Positions 43,791 through 53,130 of a stretch of 64,000 bases of DNA are shown here, one piece after another (position 1 is the stretch's first letter; each line of letters begins with the position of its first letter). The position numbers and the translations under genes were made by a program. Source of the DNA: Ruminococcaceae bacterium UBA6845 (GTDB lineage Bacteria; Bacillota; Clostridia; Oscillospirales; Acutalibacteraceae); contig DKDP01000038.1 in the NCBI GenBank assembly GCA_002449395.1, forward strand, positions 1 through 64,000, read 5' to 3'. A model generated the notes under the pieces. That model was not told the DNA's origin. It saw nothing but the letters and a program-made list of their open reading frames with translations, and did no database searches.

Positions 43791-46721
43791 TTATTCAACA
43801 ATTGTAAGATATTTGTTTCTGAACGCACAGAAGTCTCCGCCAACAGCAAAATCTTTAATGCCACCATTAGTAAATTTAACCGACAGCTTGGTTCTGTCCT
43901 TTTTGATAGATGTAATAACACCCTCGCCGAACTTTTTGTGTTTTACAAACATTCCTATTTCGAAGTTCGGCATAGTAAATTCTTCTTTTGTGACTTCATT
44001 TGTTGGTTTGCACAATTCTTCTGCTTTAACTGGTTCATCGTGACTATCGGAATCAATAATTTTATTGTCTGCGGTTATTTCTGCCGTGTGAATCGGTTTA
44101 TTTGATACTTCGACAATTTCTGCTGCTTGATGATGTTTTGCTTCATCTTCAGGGCTCAATTTAAGCGAAGCCTGCTGATTATAAAACATTCGTTCATATT
44201 CCGCTTTACGAATTGTAGTGTCCCAGCCACCGATAGTTTCATCGTTTTCGTGTTTATTGATACCCGTGTAGGACAGACTACTGTCTTCATATCGCTTGAA
44301 TTTGTAAATTGCATCATTCATGATGCTTGCATTGAATACACCGATTGAGCAAAGCAACTCAAAATCTTTAACCTCTAATCCGGTAACCTTTTTAAAAAGT
44401 CCCGGTTCAAGCTGCGTAATAACGTCTTTTAAACTGCGCTCACGATAATCGGTCAGATACATGAATACCGGGACTCTTGTAGCAAATTTAATGAGCTTTT
44501 CTTGAATTTGCTTGCGAAGCGATTTGTATTCCTTTTCTTCCTCCGATATTTCTTTTCTCTCTATCTTATCCTTTTGCTTGTTTTCTGCTTTGGCTTTTTT
44601 AACGTGCTCCGATTTATTGATAATGGTTGTAATATCCGAATTGAGAGAGCGGAATCCCTCAATTCTCATAAGTGCGTTCAATGCTTCCTCATTATTGAGC
44701 AATCTTTGAAGCGTATCATTATCAACATTAACAAGCATTGCCGACTCCCAACGCTTGGCAAGGAGTGTTGCAGAAGTACCTGCCATAGCAATATCCAGAA
44801 TATCCTGTGCTGAAATCTGTCGCATACTGCTTCCGTCATAAGCCAATACGGGCAAAAAACTAATAAAGTCCGCAACTTTCTTTTCGGGATTTGATTCGTT
44901 TACATCAAGTCTGCAACTGTAATCGGAAATTTGCTTCAATGCACGGTCAAGAGCAAAATCAAATACATAGCATTCCTGCTTCATTATAACGGTTTTACCG
45001 TTTTCGTCTTTTACAGTCCATGGTGACTGCACTCGGAAAGCCGTCTGGAAATATGTTTCGGGGCTCTTTAGGTTGCGAAGCATAAATACGCCAGTCCACG
45101 GTTTGACCGTAACACCTGTTGTAAGCTTACCACAAGACAGAGTAATGGTCTTCGTTCTCAATGGGTCACCCATAGCTTGCTGTACCGGATAGAGAGCTTC
45201 AAGACCTATACCGGCTTTTTCACCTGCACAGACAATTATTCTATAATCCCTAAAGAAATTATCACTCTTTAGCAAATTATACATTGCATAACATGACGCA
45301 ACATTCGGCAAAAACCACAGTGTGTGATTAAGTATTCCCATAAGTCGTGCATCTGAATACGGCATCGGCGGACGCTTGTCCTGTCCGAGCTTCAAATCAT
45401 CAACATTGCTTGGCAAGTAAGAGCCTCTTATAAGCTGCACCCATTTACTAACTTCTGTTTCGTAGGTAAATTTGGCAGTCTCCGGTTTTCCTTTTTCGAT
45501 TTCTTTTGCGCCAAAGAAAACATTCAGGTCGAACTCATCAAATTGTCCCTGCATAGCAATTTGTTTTATGCTGTCCGGAATCTTGTAGGTGAGCATCACC
45601 ATTCTTGGCAATGCAAGATACGGATTATCGGAACCTTTCCAATTCTCTTTTGCTTTCTGTTCGTCGGAATATGTCCAGTTAAAAATCTGGTCTTCAATAA
45701 ATTCACCGCTGTTTAAAGCCCTAAACGGAGTACCTGAAAGATAAAGATAATATCTTGTTGTTATCGGTAGAAATGTTTCGTTATACGCATTTCCGGCTTC
45801 TTCACGGCTGTATTTTTCACGGTCGAAGTCAACATCTTCTTCATCCGGTGTTTCAAATAGCTTCTTTGCGTTTTCTCGCCAAGCACCAAAGTGATATTCG
45901 TCAAATATAACGATATCCCAATTTTCGAGATGAATAAACTCATTTTTGGTTTTTATACCACCGTTTTCGTTTGTTCCGAGTAAATCTTGGAACGAACCGA
46001 AAACAACAATCGGCTTTGATTTATCAGCATTATTGTATTGCGTATCAATATTTATTTTGTGACCCGATGCATCTTTGTTTGAAACGAATTGCCAGCCGTC
46101 AAAATCAATATGGGTAGCTAAATCATCATACCAAGCCGATTCCACGGCAGGCTTAAAAGTGAGAATTAGAACACGCTTGAAATTCATTTTCTTTGCGAGC
46201 TGATAGGATGCAAAGGTTTTGCCGAACCTCATTTTTGCATTCCAAAGGAATTTTGGGGTGCGGTCGGGTTCTTCTGCCTTTGCACGATTAAAATAATCAA
46301 CCGTCATTTCAACGGCTCTGTACTGTTCCGGTCTCATTCTGAAGCTATTTGTCCTGCCAATAGTATTCTTACCGGTCTTAATTTCAAGAATAGCCGACTT
46401 AACATCATTTACAGAGCAGTTATACCATTCGTTATCCTCAGGAATATCCAGCTTGCGAAAGCCACGCTTTTCAAGTATATGATGAACATCATGGTCGAGA
46501 AAGCAGGAGCCATCCTCTCTCATAGCACTCTCGGTGTAAAGAATTTCATAAGGCACATGAGAAGCACCGATTTGTTCCTTTACTCTGTCTTCAACATTGC
46601 GTTCTGTATATCCGATTTTTATGTAGCCTTCATGTGATTTAACGCCAATTAGCCTATATACATAGATAGTCGGCTTTATTGATGGACGTTGAACGAAAAA
46701 TTCTTGATTAGACATCTTCAT
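43791..46721 (-). CDS. GIY-YIG (T5orf172) nuclease-SF2 helicase restriction protein
   Basis: About 976 residues. N-terminal about 15-95: a GIY-YIG-type (T5orf172-like) nuclease segment, IYVYRLIGV...YIKIGYTERNVEDRV. Then a superfamily 2 helicase/translocase with Walker A FGKTFASYQ near 168, DEYH (FDEYHFGAW) near 275 and SGTP near 330. The C-terminal 60 residues form a PcrA/UvrD-like Tudor domain (VKHKKFGEGVI). It is the nuclease-translocase of the defence module, last in the operon. ATG 46721 is chosen 5 nt from AAAAGG. Cofactor and cleavage site are unknown. Confidence 0.85.
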   Translation of the reverse strand: MKMSNQEFFVQRPSIKPTIYVYRLIGVKSHEGYIKIGYTERNVEDRVKEQIGASHVPYEILYTESAMREDGSCFLDHDVHHILEKRGFRKLDIPEDNEWYNCSVNDVKSAILEIKTGKNTIGRTNSFRMRPEQYRAVEMTVDYFNRAKAEEPDRTPKFLWNAKMRFGKTFASYQLAKKMNFKRVLILTFKPAVESAWYDDLATHIDFDGWQFVSNKDASGHKINIDTQYNNADKSKPIVVFGSFQDLLGTNENGGIKTKNEFIHLENWDIVIFDEYHFGAWRENAKKLFETPDEEDVDFDREKYSREEAGNAYNETFLPITTRYYLYLSGTPFRALNSGEFIEDQIFNWTYSDEQKAKENWKGSDNPYLALPRMVMLTYKIPDSIKQIAMQGQFDEFDLNVFFGAKEIEKGKPETAKFTYETEVSKWVQLIRGSYLPSNVDDLKLGQDKRPPMPYSDARLMGILNHTLWFLPNVASCYAMYNLLKSDNFFRDYRIIVCAGEKAGIGLEALYPVQQAMGDPLRTKTITLSCGKLTTGVTVKPWTGVFMLRNLKSPETYFQTAFRVQSPWTVKDENGKTVIMKQECYVFDFALDRALKQISDYSCRLDVNESNPEKKVADFISFLPVLAYDGSSMRQISAQDILDIAMAGTSATLLAKRWESAMLVNVDNDTLQRLLNNEEALNALMRIEGFRSLNSDITTIINKSEHVKKAKAENKQKDKIERKEISEEEKEYKSLRKQIQEKLIKFATRVPVFMYLTDYRERSLKDVITQLEPGLFKKVTGLEVKDFELLCSIGVFNASIMNDAIYKFKRYEDSSLSYTGINKHENDETIGGWDTTIRKAEYERMFYNQQASLKLSPEDEAKHHQAAEIVEVSNKPIHTAEITADNKIIDSDSHDEPVKAEELCKPTNEVTKEEFTMPNFEIGMFVKHKKFGEGVITSIKKDRTKLSVKFTNGGIKDFAVGGDFCAFRNKYLTIVE

Positions 46722-47280
46722 TTTCACCTTTTATAAGATTTAAAATTTGCATAGCACCAATTGTGTTATTAATTTTCATTTTGCCACGGGGGATATGTAT
46801 TTTTGTATTTATTCTATCATCAATGTTTTTATCAGCAATCTTGCTTAAGTATTCAGCAATTTCATTAACCGCCTTAATCAAATCCGCAGTATCTACACTT
46901 GAAGTTGTAGGATTAACATCAGCATGTGATAAATAAGTATTTCTTAACTCCCTCAATGGCTTTTCTAATGCATTTAATTCATTTGAAAAATTTATTTTCA
47001 CACGTTTATCGGAGCCATTCTTGTGGGATAAACTGTTAAAATGTTTAATTGAATTTGTAGATTTCGAATTGTCAAAAGATATCTTATAAACAGTCAATCC
47101 TAAATCAGCCATTGCCAATTCGCAAAAATGATTTATTACACGAAAGCATGGCTGAGAATTGTCAAGTTTTTTATCTTTAATTTCGTCAACGGTTTCAAGA
47201 AAATCAATATCATTATAGGCTCTTTCTAATTCATATAATAAACCCATATACGCATTAAAGTATTCTTCATTTTGTGCCAT
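46708..47280 (-). CDS. HEPN/AbiU2-like protein of the defence module
   Basis: A 190-residue, mostly helical protein. An RNTYLSH motif near 112 (R-X5-H) fits the RX4-6H signature of HEPN RNases, and the AbiU2 group has a similar LRN..LSH segment. It is placed between a methylase gene and the nuclease-helicase gene and overlaps the latter by 14 bp. HEPN proteins often cut tRNA or mRNA as a suicidal response; here it could act as a second effector or a regulator. The family call is tentative. Confidence 0.6.
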   Translation of the reverse strand: MAQNEEYFNAYMGLLYELERAYNDIDFLETVDEIKDKKLDNSQPCFRVINHFCELAMADLGLTVYKISFDNSKSTNSIKHFNSLSHKNGSDKRVKINFSNELNALEKPLRELRNTYLSHADVNPTTSSVDTADLIKAVNEIAEYLSKIADKNIDDRINTKIHIPRGKMKINNTIGAMQILNLIKGENEDV

Positions 47281-47347
47281 TATTTTATTCCCCCGGAATT
47301 AAATCATTAAATTAACCGAATTTTAGAATATAGCCCTTCTGCATATT

Positions 47348-48859
47348 CTACTCAACCTCCATAGGCTTAATCATGGACTCAATAAAGTTAATTTCATCTT
47401 GTGTAAGATTATATTTTGCATACAACTCTTCGTCTGTCCACGGCTTAGAAAAGTCTTGCATCGGAATGATAGTATAGAGATTTTTTAAGGTGCTCTGTGT
47501 TACTTTCTTTAACATAGCGAGAGCTCTTAAGAACTTTGTTTTTATATAGCTAATGACATTTTCGCACTCTGTTTCATTGGAAAATGGACCAATGACAAGA
47601 TATGTTTCACTGCAAGCCGTCCCAGGCTTGCCTATAAACGGTCTTCCCAATATCGGATGTGGAAAAGCATCGCTTCCACTGCTTGAACGTGGAATAAACA
47701 CTTTATATTTATTAACTAATTCTAAATTTGTTAATATTTCATCTTTGGAAGCATAAGTTATACCTTGATTTTCATAAACGAGTATATCATTTGGTTTGTG
47801 GTCTTTTCTACCATGAAAAGTTGTATTTAACCCAAACGGTTTTCTTGAACTAACCAAGTAGTCCATGGTTGGTTCGTGGAACTGTCGTACCTTTCTGTAT
47901 ATTTTAACGCCTTCATTGAAACGAATAAAAGTATCACAGCCATCCTCAAGAAGAGGTCTTGTTACAGGGGAACTAACATCATTTCCCTGATGTGTTATAA
48001 CGGTACAATTACCTTTACTTTCTCTATCCCAGAGGAAATAACAAATTCCTCCCTTAATTTGAACTCCATTGAAGCAATCATAAGCATTGGGATAATCGTG
48101 AATAATTCGCAAGGATGAATCACTAAGCATAGTATCTCTAAATTCATCCAAGCCTTTGCCACCAGCAAACCAACGAGCTGGCACAATCATAGATAAATAT
48201 CGTGGGCTCAGTTTTTTTGCCTGTTCAATAAATTTGTTGTAGATTGGGGTAGCGGAAATACCAAATCCACCATCACTCAATTGATATGGCGGATTTCCTA
48301 TTATTACATCAAACTTCATGTTAAATATCTCCTCTGGACTATTTGCGTGAATAAACTCATACGCATGAGTTTCCAAATCATCTCCACGCTCATATTGTTC
48401 TTTGCCGGCTCCACAAAAAACGCATTTTCCGTCTTTCCATGTATGTTCCGTTTTTTTAAATCGGATATTTCCCTCAGCATTATCAAACTCTGTGATTGAA
48501 AATCTGCTGTTCGGATATTTACTGCAATATACTCCTCTGCGAGAGAGAAGTGATGTCAGCTCCGTAATGGCAATACCGTATAACTGTTTATGGAATATAT
48601 GGTCGAGCCGTTCCTGCAAATCGGGTATCTGCGGTTCCAGACCCTTTATAAGCCGTTTAGCAATTTCCCTGAGGAAAACTCCGGTTTTGCACGCCGGGTC
48701 GAGGAATGTTGTATCAGGATTCTCAAAAAGCTCCTGCGGCAACATATCAAGCATTTGATTGACTACCTCCGGCGGTGTGAAAACCTCGTCGTTGGATAAA
48801 TTTGCAAGGCAAGACAATACGTCCGGCGTATATACTTTATCAAAAAGATTTTCTGCCAT
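47348..48859 (-). CDS. Adenine-specific DNA methylase (Eco57I type)
   Basis: A 503-residue N6-adenine methyltransferase: EVFTPPEVV near 26, SAM motif FLDPACKTGVFL near 52, where Lys replaces the usual Gly, and catalytic NPPY (VIIGNPPYQL) near 190. The rest probably recognises target DNA. A CVFC pair lies near 147. It begins 2 bp after the shorter methylase-like gene. It would protect host DNA from the helicase-nuclease. The changed SAM loop is unusual; it may need its partner for full activity. Confidence 0.87.
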   Translation of the reverse strand: MAENLFDKVYTPDVLSCLANLSNDEVFTPPEVVNQMLDMLPQELFENPDTTFLDPACKTGVFLREIAKRLIKGLEPQIPDLQERLDHIFHKQLYGIAITELTSLLSRRGVYCSKYPNSRFSITEFDNAEGNIRFKKTEHTWKDGKCVFCGAGKEQYERGDDLETHAYEFIHANSPEEIFNMKFDVIIGNPPYQLSDGGFGISATPIYNKFIEQAKKLSPRYLSMIVPARWFAGGKGLDEFRDTMLSDSSLRIIHDYPNAYDCFNGVQIKGGICYFLWDRESKGNCTVITHQGNDVSSPVTRPLLEDGCDTFIRFNEGVKIYRKVRQFHEPTMDYLVSSRKPFGLNTTFHGRKDHKPNDILVYENQGITYASKDEILTNLELVNKYKVFIPRSSSGSDAFPHPILGRPFIGKPGTACSETYLVIGPFSNETECENVISYIKTKFLRALAMLKKVTQSTLKNLYTIIPMQDFSKPWTDEELYAKYNLTQDEINFIESMIKPMEVE

Positions 48860-48861
48860 TT

Positions 48862-49578
48862 TTATCCCCCCATAGTCCAGATTTTTCTGTAATGGATATT
48901 GTTATATGTCTTGACCGGTTTCGGAACAGATTCATTTGTTTCAGGGTCAATCATCCAATTGTCAGTACCCATTGCATCATCAGCAAATAAGCTGAGCTGG
49001 CTGGAATACATATCCTCATTATCGTTTTCTTTCAGAAGCACATCGAACCGAAAATCCTGCCGATGCATAAAGGCATCATTCTGCAAATAAGTCCACTCCG
49101 GGAAAATAATAGGCTTATCTGTGTCGTTGCCGTTCTCGTCAACGCACATCATGCTCAATGCATTACCGCATACAATGTTCTGCGACAGGATATATTCAGC
49201 AGACTTCTTTGTGTCCTCGTTGCAGTCAGATTTGCAGATTTTTTTATATTCCCGGCTCCATATATCATAAAGCCTTTTTCTGCACTCTACGGCATTGTCA
49301 GCCATTATATCAACGCCATATATACTTCCAAGAGCCAGAAGCGAAAAACGCTCCCAATCATATGTACTCTTTTTGTATTTCGAGCTTACAACAGCAAACT
49401 TACGAGTTATTATCTCTGCGAGAAAGTTTCCGTTGCCACATGCCGGTTCAAGAAATCTTGAATCAATACGGTTACATTCATCGGCAACCAAGTCACACAT
49501 AGCTTTAACCTCTCGCTCAGCCGTGAAAACTTCGCCACGGTCGGCTACTCGCTGTTTTGACTTCACTTGCTTTTCCAT
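48862..49578 (-). CDS. Methylase-like protein lacking the catalytic NPPY motif
   Basis: A 238-residue protein with the first half of an adenine methylase: EVFTAEREV near 16 and a good SAM site FLEPACGNGNFL near 42, then GVDIMADNAVECRKRL, but no NPPY motif. The second half is acidic and unlike a target-recognition domain. It is first in the four-gene operon and is immediately followed by the full methylase, whose SAM loop is altered, so the two may form one bipartite enzyme. A weak GGGCGTG site precedes the ATG. Confidence 0.75.
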   Translation of the reverse strand: MEKQVKSKQRVADRGEVFTAEREVKAMCDLVADECNRIDSRFLEPACGNGNFLAEIITRKFAVVSSKYKKSTYDWERFSLLALGSIYGVDIMADNAVECRKRLYDIWSREYKKICKSDCNEDTKKSAEYILSQNIVCGNALSMMCVDENGNDTDKPIIFPEWTYLQNDAFMHRQDFRFDVLLKENDNEDMYSSQLSLFADDAMGTDNWMIDPETNESVPKPVKTYNNIHYRKIWTMGG

Positions 49579-49649
49579 CGTTACACGCCCTTTGATGTTT
49601 TCAAATTATTTTACCATAATAAGAAATAAATATCAACACACAAATGTAC

Positions 49650-49689
49650 CCACCCATTCCGAAAAAATTCGGAATGAGGTGGTTTTTTT
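49650..49689 (+). terminator. Plus-oriented terminator between minus-strand genes
   Basis: CCACCCATTCCGAA pairs with TTCGGAATGAGGTGG and runs into seven T residues on the plus strand, although both flanking genes are on the minus strand. On the minus strand the hairpin lies 1 bp from the gene at 49688. Confidence 0.7.
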
Positions 49690-50206
49690 ATTTTAAAGAT
49701 ACTTGATTTTTAATGTCTTTAATCAGCAGCTTTTCGGTTTCTTCGCTATAAATACCTATCTTGTACTCTCTTTCATATCTTCTACGGAATTTGAGGTCAC
49801 TCAATATTGCTTTAACATAAGCATACAACTCATCACCGAGAATCTGAGGAAACCCGTTATCGCCATTGTATTTTTCAAAGTAATCTTTATATGGCACAAC
49901 ATCTTCTGTATAGCTGTCGTAAATCCAATCTTTTTTTGAGTATTTCTTACGCTTGTATAATCCAAATTTACGCCTTATCCATGTTGTTGTAATTATCTCG
50001 TTTTCAGATTTGCCTGATGGGACTCTAATGCCCAGAGTGTTCATTGTTTCTGCGACTGTAACCAACGGATAGCCTAAAGCCAGTAAAATCGAAATTAGTT
50101 TTATTACTGTTGCTTCTTTTTCGTTTACCTCGTATTCGTCGGTTTCCGGTCTGTAAGTATAGCCGTAATAGCCATATCCGCCTAAATGTTTCTCGCTCAA
50201 AGCCAT
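49688..50206 (-). CDS. Recombinase-domain-like protein without catalytic domain
   Basis: A 172-residue protein resembling the DNA-binding 'recombinase' domain of large serine recombinases: a GYGYYGYTYRPETDEYEVNEKEA start, a helical VIKLISILLALGYPLVTVAETMN segment, then GIRVPSGK and TTTWIRRKFG. No resolvase Ser domain is encoded. The C-terminal helices are basic. The start is ATG 50206, although its AAAGGA site is only 4 nt away. It could compete for att sites, guide recombination direction, or be a remnant. It stands alone, with its own terminator. Confidence 0.6.
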   Translation of the reverse strand: MALSEKHLGGYGYYGYTYRPETDEYEVNEKEATVIKLISILLALGYPLVTVAETMNTLGIRVPSGKSENEIITTTWIRRKFGLYKRKKYSKKDWIYDSYTEDVVPYKDYFEKYNGDNGFPQILGDELYAYVKAILSDLKFRRRYEREYKIGIYSEETEKLLIKDIKNQVSLK

Positions 50207-50486
50207 CAAATCCTTTCATTTTCAATATTTTGCAGTATCGAGTGTCACTAACTTACTTTTTTGAGTTAAGCGGTGACGCTTTATTTTCTTAATTTTATCG
50301 CATATTATTACTATTATTATTCTAAACATACACTAAATTTGATAATTTTAATATTTTTTCTCGGAATTATTTTAAAACAAACCACCTCGAGTGCAACTGA
50401 AATATTTATTATGAAGTTAAAAATCGACGAAATTCGGTTGATAATTTCCAAGCCCAAACAGGAATTCCTGCAACGATAAATATCCT

Positions 50487-50680
50487 ATTGCTGTTCGCGA
50501 AAGCAATAGATAGGAAGCGAAAGAGAGGTGAAAAAACCGCTGTACTTTTGTACAACTGTACTTTTACATTCTAAAACAGCTCATTTTGATGATATTATGA
50601 CTGTTTTACCCAATTTTACATACAAAGTGCCCGAACAATGGGCTTGTGTGAGGGCACTTTGTAAACTGTACTTTTTGTAC
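50487..50680. other. Candidate replication origin or control region upstream of rep
   Basis: Three iteron-like repeats of CTGTACTTTTGTAC type start at 50540, 50556 and 50666. ACAAAGTGCCC (50622-50632) and GGGCACTTTGT (50652-50662) form an 11-bp hairpin whose inner part can refold as GCCC-N7-GGGC. A further TATTGCT/AGCAATA hairpin lies near 50487. The whole 50207-50715 stretch has no gene. The HUH Rep gene is directly downstream, so this is a natural origin; the nick site is not located. Confidence 0.5.
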
Positions 50681-50715
50681 GTTATTTATATATAAGAAAG
50701 AAGGAACATTTAATT

Positions 50716-52299
50716 ATGTCTACAAATAAAATTACATCAAGAACTTGGGAGCTCGTTACTGACGTAAAGCATCCCGAAACCGGCGAAGAGCTTATCAATA
50801 AAGAAAAGATTGATACTGTGTTAAAAAGTCATTCCTCCATTAAAGAGTTTGCCTATATTCTTCATAACAAAGATACATATACCGATGAAGATATTAAAAA
50901 AATGAAGTCAGGTACTCGTTCGGTTGGTGATATCAAACCAGCCCACTTTCATGTTGTCATGCATTTTGCAAGAGCGCAGGAATTGGATAGCTTGAGCGAA
51001 TGGTTTGGAATCGACAAAAACTTTTTCGAGAAGAAAAAGGGTCGAAATTCATTCTTTGATTCTGTCCTTTATTTGACACATCAAAGCGACAAAGAACAGT
51101 CAAAGGGAAAATTTGTCTATCCCGAAGACGAGGTATTCTGCCACTTTGAAGAATATAGCTCTTTCCACGAGTTTGTTGAGGCTTGCGAATTAAATAAAGA
51201 AAAATACGGCAAAGCAAATATTTGTATAAAAGATAAGCTGCGCTTGGATGTCCTCTATAACGGGATGTCAATCCGACAGGTCAAAAAGAACTATCCAATG
51301 GAATATAACGACGACATGGAGGGCTTACAAAAACGTCGTGGTGATTATCTCAAGGATGCCCCTTTGCCGCCATATCGAATTAGTTTTTATATATCCGGTT
51401 CAGGCGGTGCCGGAAAAGGTTTATTTTCGGAAGCCTTGGCAAGGGCACTTATTGACCCGGATGGCGAAATGAGCGATGACGAAATATTTTGTTATATCGG
51501 TAGTGATTCCGTTTGCTTTGAAAATTATGACGGTCAACCCGTGCTAATCTGGGATGATTGCCGACATAACGAGCTCTTTAAAAAACTGGGTGATAGAGGT
51601 ACCATCTTTAATGTATTTGATACAAAGCCTAAGCGAATATCTCAGAAAAAGAAATATAGTCAAACTAACCTTATTAACCCTATAAATATTGTCAACTCCG
51701 TCGAACCCATTAACGGATTTTTGGACGGATTAGCAGGTCAATATTACGACAAATCGGAAAGCCGATATGTCGAAGCCGAAAACGACCAAAAAGCACAAAG
51801 TTATCGTCGCTTCCCGATTTGTATAAATGTACATCCGACGTATTATGACATACATGTCTACGAGCCGTTTTTCGGCGGAGACTACTCGGTCATCTACAAG
51901 TACAAATATGCACCATTTGTGGACATGGTACGTACTTATGGCAGTGACTCAAAAGAATACAAAGATTGTTGCTTGAAGGCTTTAAAACCGGTAATAGAGC
52001 TGTTTGAGCAAGCAGTAGCAATTCTAAGCAAAAAGGACTTTTTAAAAGAAACAGACAATCCAGAAAAGTACATAAATCTTGGAACGTTTGAGCCTTTTAA
52101 AGAATTTTTGGAGGTGCATTGTGCAAGACTGCGTAGCTATTTCAATGATGTTCTAAACGACAATCCCTCAGAACGTGATGTGGAGAAAATTGTTTCCGGC
52201 GGTTGTGACATTTATGATGTTACAGATAAAGCAACAATTGACATAATCCGATGTGAGGTTGAAGACTGCATTAGAGACATTAAATACAACACAATGTAA
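50716..52299 (+). CDS. Rolling-circle Rep: HUH endonuclease joined to SF3 helicase
   Basis: A 527-residue replication initiator. The N-terminal part (1-190) has the HUH motif AHFHVVMHF near 75 and a likely nicking tyrosine in VLYLTHQ near 115. A helicase part follows with Walker A SGSGGAGKG near 230 and Walker B VLIWDDCR near 275, matching the superfamily 3 type. HUH plus SF3 resembles Rep of CRESS-DNA viruses and of bacterial plasmids related to them. It would copy the excised circle. It is first of a plus-strand series ending with the relaxase. Confidence 0.85.
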   Translation: MSTNKITSRTWELVTDVKHPETGEELINKEKIDTVLKSHSSIKEFAYILHNKDTYTDEDIKKMKSGTRSVGDIKPAHFHVVMHFARAQELDSLSEWFGIDKNFFEKKKGRNSFFDSVLYLTHQSDKEQSKGKFVYPEDEVFCHFEEYSSFHEFVEACELNKEKYGKANICIKDKLRLDVLYNGMSIRQVKKNYPMEYNDDMEGLQKRRGDYLKDAPLPPYRISFYISGSGGAGKGLFSEALARALIDPDGEMSDDEIFCYIGSDSVCFENYDGQPVLIWDDCRHNELFKKLGDRGTIFNVFDTKPKRISQKKKYSQTNLINPINIVNSVEPINGFLDGLAGQYYDKSESRYVEAENDQKAQSYRRFPICINVHPTYYDIHVYEPFFGGDYSVIYKYKYAPFVDMVRTYGSDSKEYKDCCLKALKPVIELFEQAVAILSKKDFLKETDNPEKYINLGTFEPFKEFLEVHCARLRSYFNDVLNDNPSERDVEKIVSGGCDIYDVTDKATIDIIRCEVEDCIRDIKYNTM

Positions 52300-52307
52300 T
52301 TATTCAT

Positions 52308-52345
52308 AGCCAGCGAATGGGAGAAATCTCTCATTTGTTGGCTGG
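52308..52345 (+). terminator. Hairpin after rep
   Basis: AGCCAGCGAATGGGAGA pairs with TCTCATTTGTTGGCT, with one bulge and G-T pairs. There is no T-run, so it may be a weak terminator or an RNA-processing site. Confidence 0.45.
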
Positions 52346-52453
52346 ATAAAAAATTACATATTAAAATTTATTTCATCTAACATATTTATAATGTAATAAA
52401 ACATTATAATATAATTTTTATTACAAAAAATGCAAATGAAAGGATTTGATTTT

Positions 52454-52870
52454 ATGAATAAAACAAACCAAAAAATGACCGTGGTTCTCGTAGAACCAAA
52501 CAAAGAAGCCCGCATAGTAAAAATTGATAACACCCTAAAAGCAATGCAGAAAACAGTCGGTGGATATATCGAAGCTGTTTATCCGTATGACGATAATGTT
52601 GCTATTGTTTGCAACGAAGAGGGCAAAATTGCCGGTCTACCGCTAAACAGGGCTTTAAAAGATGCAGACGGAAAAGTATATGACATTATTGCCGGTACCT
52701 TTTTCGTTGCAGGTTTAACAGAAGATAATTTCGGCTCACTTACAAATGAACAAAAGAATCAATATTTGAAAGAATTTGAGCACCCCGAAAAGTTTATTCG
52801 TTTCGGAAACGAAATTATTATTTCATCCGAATATACACCCGTTCTAAAAGGAAAGGGGGTGAAATTATGA
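52454..52870 (+). CDS. DUF3846-type element protein
   Basis: A 138-residue protein of the DUF3846 type, common on clostridial mobile elements: VVLVEPNKEARIVKIDNTLKAMQ, VGGYIEAVYPYDD, EGKIAGLPLNRAL and IIAGTFFVAGL. The function of the family is unknown. Start ATG 52454 is 9 nt from AAAGGA. The stop overlaps the next gene by 4 bp. Confidence 0.8.
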   Translation: MNKTNQKMTVVLVEPNKEARIVKIDNTLKAMQKTVGGYIEAVYPYDDNVAIVCNEEGKIAGLPLNRALKDADGKVYDIIAGTFFVAGLTEDNFGSLTNEQKNQYLKEFEHPEKFIRFGNEIIISSEYTPVLKGKGVKL

Positions 52871-53130
52871 GAATTACAAGTAGGAAAGTTAATCTTCCGT
52901 ATGATATTGTTGTTTATGCAACAGAATTATCAGCGGACAAGACAACCGCTTATTACTACAAATCCGAAGCATTGAAGTACAACAATAATATTGTTGCCAT
53001 CACTTTGATGCGAGGAATGCCAATTACACTTGTCGTTAATACAACCGACAATGGTGTTGGCATAAATGAGTCGATAGAGATTGATTCTTTGCGAATTAAG
53101 TGTATCGACGGGGAATATCGCTATGAGTGA
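52867..53130 (+). CDS. Unknown 87-residue element protein
   Basis: A small, strand-rich protein without a recognised family (VNLPYDIVVYATELSADK, KYNNNIVAITLMRGMP). Its ATG overlaps the upstream TGA, and its stop overlaps the coupling-protein start by 8 bp, so it is translated as part of the transfer operon. It may be a partner of the DUF3846 protein. Confidence 0.65.
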   Translation: MRITSRKVNLPYDIVVYATELSADKTTAYYYKSEALKYNNNIVAITLMRGMPITLVVNTTDNGVGINESIEIDSLRIKCIDGEYRYE

